NCBI GenBank assembly: GCA_016182975.1
Contig: JACPFJ010000006.1
Span: forward strand, 124,001 to 188,000
Length of the DNA: 64,000 nucleotides
Reading direction: 5' to 3'
From: Deltaproteobacteria bacterium
GTDB taxonomy: Bacteria; Desulfobacterota; Desulfuromonadia; Geobacterales; Pseudopelobacteraceae
Position numbers and translations under genes: made by a program. The notes beneath the pieces are model-generated. The model was not told the origin of the DNA, made no database searches, and saw only the letters and a program-made list of their open reading frames with translations. Within the stretch, counting starts at the first letter, position 1, and every line of letters starts with the position of its first letter. This document shows positions 49,782 through 58,836 of this stretch, piece by piece.

Positions 49782-51170
49782 ATGGCCCTGAATAAGAAAA
49801 TCGTGCTCCCACTGGTTGTGATCATCCTGGCCGCGGCAGCGGGAGGAGGGTGGCTCCTGTGGAACAGGCAACAACCCGGCAAGGCCGGCGCTGATAAGGC
49901 CACGGCGGCCAAGACCCTCTACACCTGCTCGATGCACCCCTTCATCATCAAGGACAAGCCGGGCACCTGCCCGATCTGCGGCATGGAGCTGATCAAGAAG
50001 ATCGACGCCGGACCCGGCGACGCGACCGCCCAGACAGCGGAGCAGAAGCAGCAGGCCGCCATGCTCGGCCATGTCTCGCTCTCGCCGACCCAGCGGGTCA
50101 TGGCCAACGTCGCCACGGTGGAGGCGAAACAGCAGTCCCTGAACAAGGAGATCAACGCCGTCGGCATCGTCCAGTACGACCAGTCGCGCCAGGCCAAGGT
50201 GACCGCCTGGATCGCCGGACGCATCGACCAACTGCACGTCAATACGGTCGGCGCCCTCGTTTCCAAGGACAAACCGGTGGCCGAGGTCTACTCCCCCGAC
50301 CTCTTGGCCACCCAGCAGGAGTACCTCCTGGCGGTCAGGAGCCGCGACCAGTTGAAGAGCTCCCCGATTCCCTCCATCTCCCAGAACGGCGACGGGCTGG
50401 TGGCGTCGGCCAAACAGCGGCTGATGCTCTTCGGGGTCAAGGAAAGCCAGATCGCCGAACTGGAAAAGGCCGGCAAGCCCAACATCCGCCTCCCGATCTA
50501 CACCCCGCTCTCGGGCATCGTCATCGAGAAGATGGTCCAGCAGGGACAGTACGTCAACACCGGCGAACCACTCTTCAACATCGCCGACCTCTCGACCGTC
50601 TGGGTCGAGATCGAGGTCTACGAGAACGAGTTCCCCAACATCCGCATCGGCCAGCAGGTGGAGATCCAGTCCCAGTCATATCCCGGCCGGCCGTTCACCG
50701 GAAGGGTGGCCTTCATCTACCCCTTCCTCGATCCCAAGACCAGGACGGTAAAGGCCAGGGTGGAGATGCCCAACCCGGGCATGCGGCTCAAGCCGGACAT
50801 GTTCGTCAACGCCGTCATCAAGGTGGCGCTGGGCAGGAGCATCGTCGTGCCGGTCACGGCGGTCATGGACACGGGCAAGCGCCAGGTGGTCTGGGTGGAG
50901 ACTTCCCCCGGCATGTTCGAGCCGCGCGACGTCAAGGTCGGCCAGCAGACCAACGACCGGATCCAGATCCTCGCAGGCCTCAAGCAGGGCGACAAGGTGG
51001 CGGCCTCAGGCGGATACCTGATCGATTCCGAATCGCAACTGAAGGGTGGCGGCGGGCATGAGGGCATGCCTGGTATGCCGGGGATGAAGATGGACGACAA
51101 GGGCGCCGCGAAGCCAGCCGCGCCCCCGGCGAAGAAGGATTCGCTGAAGATGGATGATATGAAGATGTAG
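49782..51170 (+). CDS. CusB-like RND periplasmic adaptor with N-terminal heavy-metal-binding domain
   Basis: YTCSMHPFIIKDKPGTCPICGMELIKK; AWIAGRIDQLHVNTVGALVSKDKPVAEVYSPDL; Met/His-rich C-terminus. Confidence 0.92.
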   Translation: MALNKKIVLPLVVIILAAAAGGGWLLWNRQQPGKAGADKATAAKTLYTCSMHPFIIKDKPGTCPICGMELIKKIDAGPGDATAQTAEQKQQAAMLGHVSLSPTQRVMANVATVEAKQQSLNKEINAVGIVQYDQSRQAKVTAWIAGRIDQLHVNTVGALVSKDKPVAEVYSPDLLATQQEYLLAVRSRDQLKSSPIPSISQNGDGLVASAKQRLMLFGVKESQIAELEKAGKPNIRLPIYTPLSGIVIEKMVQQGQYVNTGEPLFNIADLSTVWVEIEVYENEFPNIRIGQQVEIQSQSYPGRPFTGRVAFIYPFLDPKTRTVKARVEMPNPGMRLKPDMFVNAVIKVALGRSIVVPVTAVMDTGKRQVVWVETSPGMFEPRDVKVGQQTNDRIQILAGLKQGDKVAASGGYLIDSESQLKGGGGHEGMPGMPGMKMDDKGAAKPAAPPAKKDSLKMDDMKM

Positions 51171-51183
51171 TGCAAAGCAAGGC

Positions 51184-51661
51184 AATAGAACGCGGATGAC
51201 GCGGATTGAGCGGATTAGCGCGGATAACCGGAAGAGGAGAAGTATATGCTTTATGCCGATGTAACGGATGGTATTCTTAAGGCATTTTACAAAGTCTACA
51301 ATTCTCTTGGTTATGGCTTTCTTGAAAAGGTCTATGAAAATGCGCTCCTGATCGAACTTGTAAATTCAGATTTTCTGGTACTTCAACAACATCCAATTCA
51401 AGTTTTATATGAAAATCAGCAGGTCGGTGAATATTTTGCCGATCTTATGGTGAATGATTTGATTATCCTTGAATTAAAAGCGGTAGAGTATATTCGGGAT
51501 GAGCATGTTGCTCAGCTCACAAATTATCTGAAAGCAACGAGGAAAGAGGTCGGATTATTGCTGAATTTCGGCGCCAAGCCTGAATTTAAGAGAATCGTCT
51601 TTACCAATTCATTTCAGAAATCCGTGTAAATCCGCTCAATCCGCGTCATCCGCGTTCTATT
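51184..51661. mobile_element. GxxExxY cassette bracketed by perfect 33-bp inverted repeats
   Basis: Left 51184-51216 aatagaacgcggatgacgcggattgagcggatt; right 51629-51661 is its exact reverse complement; inserted between cusB-like and cusA-like genes. Confidence 0.75.
51246..51629 (+). CDS. GxxExxY protein (PD-(D/E)XK-like family)
   Basis: LGYGFLEKVYENALLIEL motif; LIILELKAVEYIRDEHVAQLTNYLKATRKEVGLLLNFG. Confidence 0.9.
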   Translation: MLYADVTDGILKAFYKVYNSLGYGFLEKVYENALLIELVNSDFLVLQQHPIQVLYENQQVGEYFADLMVNDLIILELKAVEYIRDEHVAQLTNYLKATRKEVGLLLNFGAKPEFKRIVFTNSFQKSV

Positions 51662-51673
51662 AAAGGATCTCTC

Positions 51674-54600
51674 ATGATCGAAAAAATCATCGAATACTCC
51701 GCTCGTAACCGCGTCGTCGTGCTGATGGCCTTCGGGCTGATCGTCGCCTGGGGGATCTGGGCGGTCTTCAAGACACCGGTGGACGCCATCCCCGACCTCT
51801 CCGACAACCAGGTGATCGTCTTCACCGAGTACCCCGGCCGCTCGCCCCAGGTGGTGGAGGACCAGGTCACCTATCCGCTGGCGGTCAACCTCCAGGGTCT
51901 GCCCCAGGTCCGCGCCGTGCGGGCCTCATCCGCCTTCGGCTTCTCGATGATCTACGTGATCTTCGAGGACAAGGCCGACATCTACTGGGCCAGGACAAGG
52001 GTGCTGGAACGGCTCAATTACGCCGCGGCCCTGCTGCCGCCCAACGTGCGCCCCACCCTTGGGCCGGACGGCACCGGCGTGGGGCACGTCTTCTGGTACA
52101 CCATCGAGGGGAAGGGGTACGACGCGGAGCAGCTCCGGACGCTGCAGGACTGGTTCGTGCGCTACCAGTTGAACACCGTCCAGGGGGTTGCCGAGGTGGC
52201 CTCCATCGGCGGCTATGTCCGCGAGTACCAGATCGACCTCGACCCGAACAGGCTCTTTGCCTACAACATCAAGGCCGGCCAGGTGATGGAGGCGGTCAAG
52301 GGCTCCAACAAGGACGTGGGGGGGAAGCTGATCGAGCAGGCCGACGCCGAGTACCTGATCCGCGGCCGCGGCTACGTCCAGTCCCAGGCAGACCTGGAGA
52401 ACATCGTGGTCGGCGCCGACATGCGCGGCACGCCGATCTACGTCAGGAACCTGGGGACCGTGCAGATGGGAGGCGCCATCCGGCGGGGGCTTTTGGAGAT
52501 GAACGGCGAGGGTGAGGCGGTCGGCGGCATCGTGGTCATGCGCTATGGCGAGAACGCCAAGGACGTCATCGACCGGGTCAAGGAGAAGATCATCGCCCTG
52601 GAGAAGGGACTCCCCCCCGGCGTCAAGATCATGGTCTCCTACGACCGCTCCGACCTGATCGCCCGGGCCATCGACACCCTCAAAAGGGCCCTGACCGAGG
52701 AGTCGATCGTCGTTTCGCTGGTGATCCTGGTCTTCCTGCTCCACTTCCAGAGCGCCCTGGTGATCGTGCTGACGCTCCCCATCGCGGTCCTGATCTCCTT
52801 CATAACCATGAAGCTGATGGGGGTCACCTCCAACATCATGTCCCTGGGGGGGATCGCCATCGCGATCGGCGTGCTCGTGGACGCCGGGGTGATCATGGTG
52901 GAGAACTGCTACCGCCACCTCTCCGAGATGCCCCCCGAGGAACGGAAGGAGAAGCGGCTGGAGGTGATCATCGCCTCGGCCAAGCAGGTGGGACGGGCGA
53001 TCTTCTTCTCGCTGGCGATCATCGTGCTCTCCTTCGTGCCGGTCTTCATGCTGGAGGGGCAGGAGGGGAAACTCTTCCATCCGCTGGCATTCACCAAGAC
53101 CTTCTCCATGATGGGCTCGGCCCTGATCGCCATCACCCTGGTGCCCTGCCTGATGTACTGGTTCATGCGCGGCAAGATGCCCCCCGAGAGCGCCAACCCG
53201 GTCTCCACCTTCTTCATCAGGCTCTACTCGCCGGTGATCCGCTGGGTGCTGAAATGGAAGAAGACCACCATCGCCCTCAACATGGTGGCCCTGGCCATCG
53301 CCGTGCCGATGTTCATGACACTCGGCTCCGAGTTCATGCCCCCCCTGGACGAGGGGTCGTTGCTCTACATGCCGGTGACGCTCCCCAACATCTCCATCAC
53401 CGAGGCCAGGCGGCTGATCCAGGTCCAGGACACCATCATCAAGAGCGTCCCCGAGGTGGAGCACGTGCTCGGCAAGGTCGGCCGGGCCGAGACCTCCACC
53501 GACCCGGCGCCGGTCTCGATGTTCGAGAGCATCATCATCCTCAAGCCCAAGGAAAAGTGGCGGCCCGGGATCAAAAAGGCCGACATCGTGGCCGAGCTGG
53601 ACAACAGGCTGCAGCAGATCGGGGTCAGGAACGGCTGGACCCAGCCGATCATCAACCGCATCAACATGCTCTCCACCGGCGTGCGCACCGACCTGGGGGT
53701 GAAGATCTTCGGCAGCGACCTCAACGTGCTGAAGGACCTGGCGGTTCAGGCCGAGGGAATCCTCAAACCGATCCCCGGAGCAGCCGACGTGGTGGCCGAG
53801 CGGGTCACCGGCGGCAACTACATCGACATCGAGATCGACCGCGAGGCCGCGGCCCGCTACAACGTCAAGGTGGGCGACATCCAGGACGTGATCGAGACCG
53901 CCCTGGGGGGCGAGGCGCTCTCCACCACGGTCGAGGGTAGAAACCGCTTCCCGATCCGCATCCGCTACCAGCGCGACTACCGCGACAACATCCCCGCCAT
54001 CCGCCGCATCCTGGTGGGGAGCATGGAGGGGGCCCAGGTGCCGCTGTCGCTCGTGACGAAACTGAAGGTCTCCACCGGCGCCCCCGAGATCAACAGCGAG
54101 GGGGGGCTCTTGCGCTCGATCGTCTTCCTCAACGTGCGCGGCCGCGACATGGGGGGCTTCGTCACCGAGGCCAAGCAGGTGCTTGAGAAGCAGTTGAAGC
54201 TCCCTGCCGGCTACTACGTCGCCTGGTCCGGGCAGTGGGAGAACCAGATCCGCGCCAAGGCGCGCCTCCAGCTCCTGGTCCCCCTGGGGATGGTGATCAT
54301 CTTCATCCTGCTCTACTTCACCTTCCATTCGGCCCTGGAGGCGAGCATGGTCATGCTCTCGGTCCCCTTCGCCCTGGTGGGTGGTGTCTACCTGGTGGCG
54401 GCCCTGGGGTACAACCTCTCGGTGGCGGTCTGGGTCGGCTTCATCGCCCTCTACGGCATCGCCGTGGAGACCGGTGTGGTGATGGTGATATACCTGCACG
54501 AGGCCTTGGACAAGAAGCTGATCAACGGGCCGTGCAGCGAGCAGGACATCTACGACGCCACCTTCGAGGGGGCGGTCTTGAGGCTCAGGCCCAAGCTGAT

Positions 54601-54811
54601 GACCGTGGCCGTGGCGCTCCTCGGTCTGGTGCCGATCATGTGGTCCAGCGGCACCGGCGCCGACGTGATGAAGCCGATCGCCGCGCCGATGATCGGCGGT
54701 ATGATCTCATCTGCGGTGCACGTCCTGATCATGACCCCGGTGATCTTCGTGCTGATGAAGCGGCGGGAGTTGAGGAAGGGGACGCTGAAGTATTCAGGGA
54801 TGAAGCACTGA
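51674..54811 (+). CDS. cusA: CusA/CzcA-family RND heavy-metal efflux pump
   Basis: 1045 aa; MIEKIIEYSARNRVVVLMAFGLIVAWGIWAVFKTPVDAIPDLSDNQVIVFTEYPGRSPQVVEDQVTYPL. Confidence 0.93.
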   Translation: MIEKIIEYSARNRVVVLMAFGLIVAWGIWAVFKTPVDAIPDLSDNQVIVFTEYPGRSPQVVEDQVTYPLAVNLQGLPQVRAVRASSAFGFSMIYVIFEDKADIYWARTRVLERLNYAAALLPPNVRPTLGPDGTGVGHVFWYTIEGKGYDAEQLRTLQDWFVRYQLNTVQGVAEVASIGGYVREYQIDLDPNRLFAYNIKAGQVMEAVKGSNKDVGGKLIEQADAEYLIRGRGYVQSQADLENIVVGADMRGTPIYVRNLGTVQMGGAIRRGLLEMNGEGEAVGGIVVMRYGENAKDVIDRVKEKIIALEKGLPPGVKIMVSYDRSDLIARAIDTLKRALTEESIVVSLVILVFLLHFQSALVIVLTLPIAVLISFITMKLMGVTSNIMSLGGIAIAIGVLVDAGVIMVENCYRHLSEMPPEERKEKRLEVIIASAKQVGRAIFFSLAIIVLSFVPVFMLEGQEGKLFHPLAFTKTFSMMGSALIAITLVPCLMYWFMRGKMPPESANPVSTFFIRLYSPVIRWVLKWKKTTIALNMVALAIAVPMFMTLGSEFMPPLDEGSLLYMPVTLPNISITEARRLIQVQDTIIKSVPEVEHVLGKVGRAETSTDPAPVSMFESIIILKPKEKWRPGIKKADIVAELDNRLQQIGVRNGWTQPIINRINMLSTGVRTDLGVKIFGSDLNVLKDLAVQAEGILKPIPGAADVVAERVTGGNYIDIEIDREAAARYNVKVGDIQDVIETALGGEALSTTVEGRNRFPIRIRYQRDYRDNIPAIRRILVGSMEGAQVPLSLVTKLKVSTGAPEINSEGGLLRSIVFLNVRGRDMGGFVTEAKQVLEKQLKLPAGYYVAWSGQWENQIRAKARLQLLVPLGMVIIFILLYFTFHSALEASMVMLSVPFALVGGVYLVAALGYNLSVAVWVGFIALYGIAVETGVVMVIYLHEALDKKLINGPCSEQDIYDATFEGAVLRLRPKLMTVAVALLGLVPIMWSSGTGADVMKPIAAPMIGGMISSAVHVLIMTPVIFVLMKRRELRKGTLKYSGMKH

Positions 54812-54982
54812 TACGGCTCCGCTCTTTCCGTCATCTCGGCACCGTCCTCGCCGGTCTCCTTGTGCGGCGTAGCGCTGCTACGCCTCTGCGTGACCGGCTG
54901 CGGGTGCACCGACCTGACGAAAATATCGAAGCCGATAGGAAAAACCGGTAAATCCGGCATTATCGACAAAGGAGATACGACT

Positions 54983-55453
54983 ATGAAGAAACTGGCAATG
55001 ATTCTGGCAGCGGCAACCCTGGCCCTCTCGGCCCCGATGGCCTCCCTGGCCGCCATGGACCACGGCGGGCACGGCGACCATTCCATGATGAAGATGGGTG
55101 ACGTGGCGCATGAAGAGGTGATCGACGGCGTCAAGGCGACCTTCAAGGTCATCAGCATGAAGGAGCACATGAAGGCCATGAAGATGGAGATGCCCAAGGA
55201 GATGAAGGAGACCCACCACATCATGGTCGAGTTCAAGGACGTCAAGAGCGGCAAGGCCCTGACCGAAGGGGATGTCAAGGTCAAGGTGCAGGCGCCCGAC
55301 AAGTCCGAGCAGACCAAGGAGCTGATGGGGATGGAGGGGCACTTCGGCGCCGACTTCGTGATGCCCGCCAAGGGGAAATACGGCGTGATGAGCAAGTTCC
55401 TGTTGAAGGACGGCAAGGTGCGCAACGCCAAGTTCTGGTACACAGTCAAGTAG
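54983..55453 (+). CDS. small periplasmic His/Met-rich (YtkA-like) protein
   Basis: Signal peptide MKKLAMILAAATLALSAPMASLA; AMDHGGHGDHSMMKMGD; MKEHMKAMKMEMPKEMKETHH; GGAGATACGACT upstream. Confidence 0.75.
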   Translation: MKKLAMILAAATLALSAPMASLAAMDHGGHGDHSMMKMGDVAHEEVIDGVKATFKVISMKEHMKAMKMEMPKEMKETHHIMVEFKDVKSGKALTEGDVKVKVQAPDKSEQTKELMGMEGHFGADFVMPAKGKYGVMSKFLLKDGKVRNAKFWYTVK

Positions 55454-55499
55454 GGCTGACCGACTGTACGCAAGAAAGGCTTTACGTCGCCACATTTTA

Positions 55500-55586
55500 C
55501 CCCATCCCCACCCTAACCCTCCCCTTGAAGGGGAGGGAACTTAAACCTCCTCCCCCTTCAAGGGGGAGGTTGGGAGGGGGATGGGG
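55500..55586. repeat. GC-rich nested inverted repeat, same layout as 44726-44800
   Basis: ccccatccccaccctaaccctccccttgaaggggaggg / cctcctcccccttcaagggggaggttgggagggggatgggg. Confidence 0.75.
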
Positions 55587-55639
55587 TTATGGCGGCACTC
55601 CGCACGGCAGAACAATCCCAGCTTTTTCAGGAGCACCCC

Positions 55640-56497
55640 ATGAAAAGAGCCCTCTTCCTGCTGACCCTCCTCATCTTCGCCCTGACCGCCGGCTGCAAGC
55701 AGAAACAGCCCCCCTCCCCCCCGCAGCCCGTCAAGATCGTCGCGACGCCGGCCTATGAAAAATACTTCGGCCCGGCGCCGGTGACCGACAAGGGGAGCTG
55801 CTTCGCCTTCGTGATCTTCTTCCCCTCGGCGAAAGAGCCGGGCAAGGTCGTGCCGTTCCCCTTCTTCACCTTCGACGAAGCCAGCCTCAGGAAGGTGGCC
55901 GTTGAACGCCTTCTGTCCGGCATGGAGATAGGCAGCTACAAGGGAGAGTTCCTCCAGCCGTTCCCCAAGGGGACCCGCATCGCGTCGATAGCCGAGTCCC
56001 AGGGGATGGTGACGCTCACCCTGAGCAAGGAGTTCGACCCCGCGGTGAAGGACAAGGGCGCCGATTACGCCGCACGGGCCATTATCCTCACCCTGCGCCA
56101 GTTCAAGGGGGTCTCGGGGGTCCGCATCCAGATGGAAGGGGTTGAGAAACCGCTCGATGTCCAGGCGGACGAGGGCGTCATCCTCCAGCCCGCTCCCCCC
56201 CGCCTCTTGAGCGTCATCGCCATGCGGGACAAGGGAAAGAGCGACGTCGAGGAGGTGGATGCCTTCTTCGACCGCCCGGTGGATGTGAAGGAGTTTCGCA
56301 TGACCGACAAGGACGGAAATCCCTTTGCCGGGGAGACCTATCATTCCGTGTTCGACATGGCGGCGGTGCTGAAACCGAAGGACGCGGCCCGGTTCAAGGC
56401 GGGGATGCCGGTGAAGGTGCGCTGGAAGGTGGCGGACAGGCTCGGCCGGGAGGCGGAGGGGGATAACGTCTGGTTGCTTGAGGTGAAGGAACATTAA
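55640..56497 (+). CDS. GerMN-domain-like lipoprotein
   Basis: Lipobox FALTAGC; MVTLTLSKEFDPAVKDKGADYAARAIILTLRQFKGVSGVRIQMEG. Confidence 0.7.
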   Translation: MKRALFLLTLLIFALTAGCKQKQPPSPPQPVKIVATPAYEKYFGPAPVTDKGSCFAFVIFFPSAKEPGKVVPFPFFTFDEASLRKVAVERLLSGMEIGSYKGEFLQPFPKGTRIASIAESQGMVTLTLSKEFDPAVKDKGADYAARAIILTLRQFKGVSGVRIQMEGVEKPLDVQADEGVILQPAPPRLLSVIAMRDKGKSDVEEVDAFFDRPVDVKEFRMTDKDGNPFAGETYHSVFDMAAVLKPKDAARFKAGMPVKVRWKVADRLGREAEGDNVWLLEVKEH

Positions 56498-56672
56498 AAC
56501 TGAAACAAGCATTTGAAACACGGAGCAACGGAGCAACCGAGAAATCAAGATCTTACATCAGAAACGGGCGGCACCAATCTGGGACTGTCAAGACGTTTAT
56601 TTCACAAATTATCCTCAGTTTTACTCCGTTGCTCCGTTGCTCCGTGTTATTCAAGTATTGCAGTTTTCAGGT
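56496..56672. repeat. ORF-less inverted-repeat element (ACACGGAGCAACGGAGCAAC arms)
   Basis: 20-bp perfect arms 56518-56537 / 56628-56647; flanks like CCTGAAAA..GCA..TTGAA. Confidence 0.8.
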
Positions 56673-56701
56673 TAAAACCAATCGGAAATGGAGATGTGGA
56701 T

Positions 56702-57124
56702 ATGAAAAAACTCACGACAATGATCGCCTGCCTCCTATTGCTGGCTCATGGGGAGGCTTTCGCTCAGGAGGGAGGAAAACACAAAAAGGGGCATAAGGCG
56801 GATGCGCTGATGCAGAGGCTCCACGACATGATGCCCATGTACGGGGTCGCCCTGTCCAAACTGGAAACGGCCCTGGAGAAGGGGGACCCCGCGGCTGTCG
56901 AGACGGAGGCAGGGAAGATGCTCGCCACGACCCCTGACCTGAAGAAGGCGAAGCCGCACAAGAACGCCAAGCAACTGAACAAATTCAAAAGCATCGCGGC
57001 GGGCTTTGAAAGCGAACTCAAGCAGACGGTGGAGTTGGCAAGGACGGGAGATTTCAACAAGGCCAAGGCCGCGTTCAAAAAGGCGGAAGATAAGTGCGCC
57101 GAGTGTCACGCACTGTTTCGTTGA
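56702..57124 (+). CDS. small periplasmic c-type cytochrome (cytochrome c'-like)
   Basis: Signal peptide; single CxxCH near the C-terminus (ADKCAECHALFR); helical sequence. Confidence 0.7.
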   Translation: MKKLTTMIACLLLLAHGEAFAQEGGKHKKGHKADALMQRLHDMMPMYGVALSKLETALEKGDPAAVETEAGKMLATTPDLKKAKPHKNAKQLNKFKSIAAGFESELKQTVELARTGDFNKAKAAFKKAEDKCAECHALFR

Positions 57125-57128
57125 TTTT

Positions 57129-57644
57129 TCACGGTTGCAACAATTCTTCGGGAACCGTCCGTTCCGGCATGTATTTCTTCTTCATCCCTTCGAGTATCTC
57201 CTGGTCCGTGGCCCCCAGCTCGGCCCAGAGAAAGGCCCGCATGGCCTCACCGTAGCAAATGGTGCAGAAAGAGGCGTGCCTGTTGAACACCCCCGGCGCG
57301 CCATTATCGAAAAAACAGTACAGCAGGTTCTTGTGCCCGATCTGCTCACAGCTGCAGTAACAGGGGATCTTCGCCAGAAGCTCCGGCCTCTTGACCGCGA
57401 TCTTGTACGCCGCCTCCGTCGATTCGTTGGTGAAAACATAGTCCGGGAAGCGGTGGCTTTGCCACTTCTCGTCGGGATACCTCTTCTGCAGGGCCGCCCC
57501 GGCAGATTCGGTCAACTCGTCCATGGGCATTGCGGAGACCCGGTCGAACTCCCTTTCCTGCCTCCTGTCCATGGCGAGGGCAGGAAAGGAAAGGCCCACC
57601 AGCAGGGTTATCAGCACGAACGTTAAGTACGTGGTTAATTTCAT
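57129..57644 (-). CDS. PCYC-motif exported protein
   Basis: MKLTTYLTFVLITLLVGLSFPALA; IPCYCSCEQIGHKNLLYCFFDNG...SFCTICYGEAM. Confidence 0.75.
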   Translation of the reverse strand: MKLTTYLTFVLITLLVGLSFPALAMDRRQEREFDRVSAMPMDELTESAGAALQKRYPDEKWQSHRFPDYVFTNESTEAAYKIAVKRPELLAKIPCYCSCEQIGHKNLLYCFFDNGAPGVFNRHASFCTICYGEAMRAFLWAELGATDQEILEGMKKKYMPERTVPEELLQP

Positions 57645-57851
57645 GACTCCACTCTCCGGCTTGTGTTCAGTATTCCGACTCATAACTACCCCCATCTCCT
57701 CTTTTCAGCAAGGAGGTTGAGTAGGGAAAGGGAGTATAAAGTCCAACTCCTCTTTAATAATGTGCCAGAGGTGAAAAGATGTCAACCTGCTGGTACTGGC
57801 TGTGGCAGGGAAGCGATTCGCATCCCGGCCCGTTCCGCATGCAACCGTTAT

Positions 57852-58060
57852 ACCTGAAAACGGCACTTCCACCACAGAGTCACAGCCAAAAGTAGGCGCT
57901 TCTAAGCGAGAACACAGGGGAATCACAGAGCTTTTTTGAATAGATTCATCACCAAAAGGTGAATTGCATGATCTATGAGATACATTCCAGTGCATTGTAA
58001 ATAAAAGGCTTTTCTCTGTGCCCTCTGTGACTCTGTGGTGAGATATGCAGAATTTAGGTT
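57852..58060. repeat. ORF-less inverted-repeat element (ACCACAGAGTCACAG arms)
   Basis: 15-bp perfect arms 57871-57885 / 58025-58039; termini acctgaaaacggcactt / aacctaaattctgcat. Confidence 0.8.
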
Positions 58061-58394
58061 AACCGATGCAACAAGGCGGAACGCCATGTTTTTCTCCGGC
58101 GACACGGAGCCTGCCTTTCAGTTCTCGCAACTCCTCTTCAAGCGCATCCGCCTTGCGGATGTCGATGCCCTCTTGGGCGTTCAGTTCCCGCAGCTCGATC
58201 TCCTTTGCCTTAAAGACGCCGGACAATGCGGCGCTCTCCTGGATAAACTGCCGGACGGCCTGGTTGTCGGAACATTTGCCCTCAATGCAGCACGGCCCTG
58301 CTGCTGAAGCCGAAAGGGCGCCGGCCGAGAGCATCCCCATCGCCATTGCGATTCCAACGATCATTCGCTTTTTCATTGCCGTTCTCCTTTTCAT
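58059..58394 (-). CDS. small exported helical protein with vicinal Cys pairs at both ends
   Basis: Signal peptide then GPCCIEGKC ... GVPPCCIG; EIELRELNAQEGIDIRKADALEEELRELKGRLR. Confidence 0.7.
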   Translation of the reverse strand: MKRRTAMKKRMIVGIAMAMGMLSAGALSASAAGPCCIEGKCSDNQAVRQFIQESAALSGVFKAKEIELRELNAQEGIDIRKADALEEELRELKGRLRVAGEKHGVPPCCIG

Positions 58395-58435
58395 CTGTAT
58401 TTTTCAGGCGTGAGCCTGTTTCATGACTTGTCTAT

Positions 58436-58451
58436 ATCAACATGCGTGCCA
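58436..58451 (-). promoter_or_regulatory. predicted sigma54 promoter (TGGCACG-CATG-TTGAT)
   Basis: On the minus strand ~42 bp upstream of the 58394 start; same -12 variant as 42554 and 58771. Confidence 0.65.
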
Positions 58452-58531
58452 AACCCCGCCAATTCGTGCAACTTATCAATATTGCGGACTTATTCCGAAC
58501 GCAGGTTGTGATACATCATTGGTTCCATAAT

Positions 58532-58576
58532 GAATATCCTGCAAACCGCTCCTGAAATCGAAGGATATTCCACGCC
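58532..58576. promoter_or_regulatory. two minus-oriented UAS half-sites
   Basis: gaatatcctgcaaacc (58532) and ggatattccacgcc (58563), i.e. TTTGCAGGATATTC and GCGTGGAATATCC on the minus strand. Confidence 0.5.
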
Positions 58577-58662
58577 GGGCACTACCTGGAGGCAACCCTC
58601 GGGCTGGTTGGTCACAATCCCCTTGAGCCATACCTGGCATCCTTCGAGTCGATTCAAATGCC

Positions 58663-58690
58663 GAATAGTCCACATGGGTGCAGGATATTC
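58663..58690. promoter_or_regulatory. predicted UAS dyad
   Basis: GAATAGTCCACAT-GG-GTGCAGGATATTC. Confidence 0.65.
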
Positions 58691-58770
58691 TGCACTTCAA
58701 CTTATGAAAACCATGGTGGCACGAACCCTATTGGGCAATGATTTTAGATCGTTGTGATTTGTTTCAGACA

Positions 58771-58786
58771 TGGCACGTTACTTGAT
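58771..58786 (+). promoter_or_regulatory. predicted sigma54 promoter (TGGCACG-TTAC-TTGAT)
   Basis: ~81 bp after the dyad; upstream of ATG 58837. Confidence 0.65.
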
Positions 58787-58836
58787 AGACTAATCACAAC
58801 TATTGGATAAAATTGCATTCAAGGAGGAATACAACG

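Noticed and set aside
51926-54499. 857-aa minus-strand ORF
   Set aside because: Antisense to the cusA-like gene; His/Asp/Gly-rich composition typical of reverse-frame GC-bias artefact.
58706-58721. TGGCACGAACCCTATT as a sigma54 promoter
   Set aside because: -12 element absent at the right spacing; the better promoter is at 58771.
58476-58757. Small ORFs 58476-58700 (-), 58490-58675 (-) and 58530-58757 (+)
   Set aside because: They overlap the predicted divergent regulatory region; no RBS or family signal.
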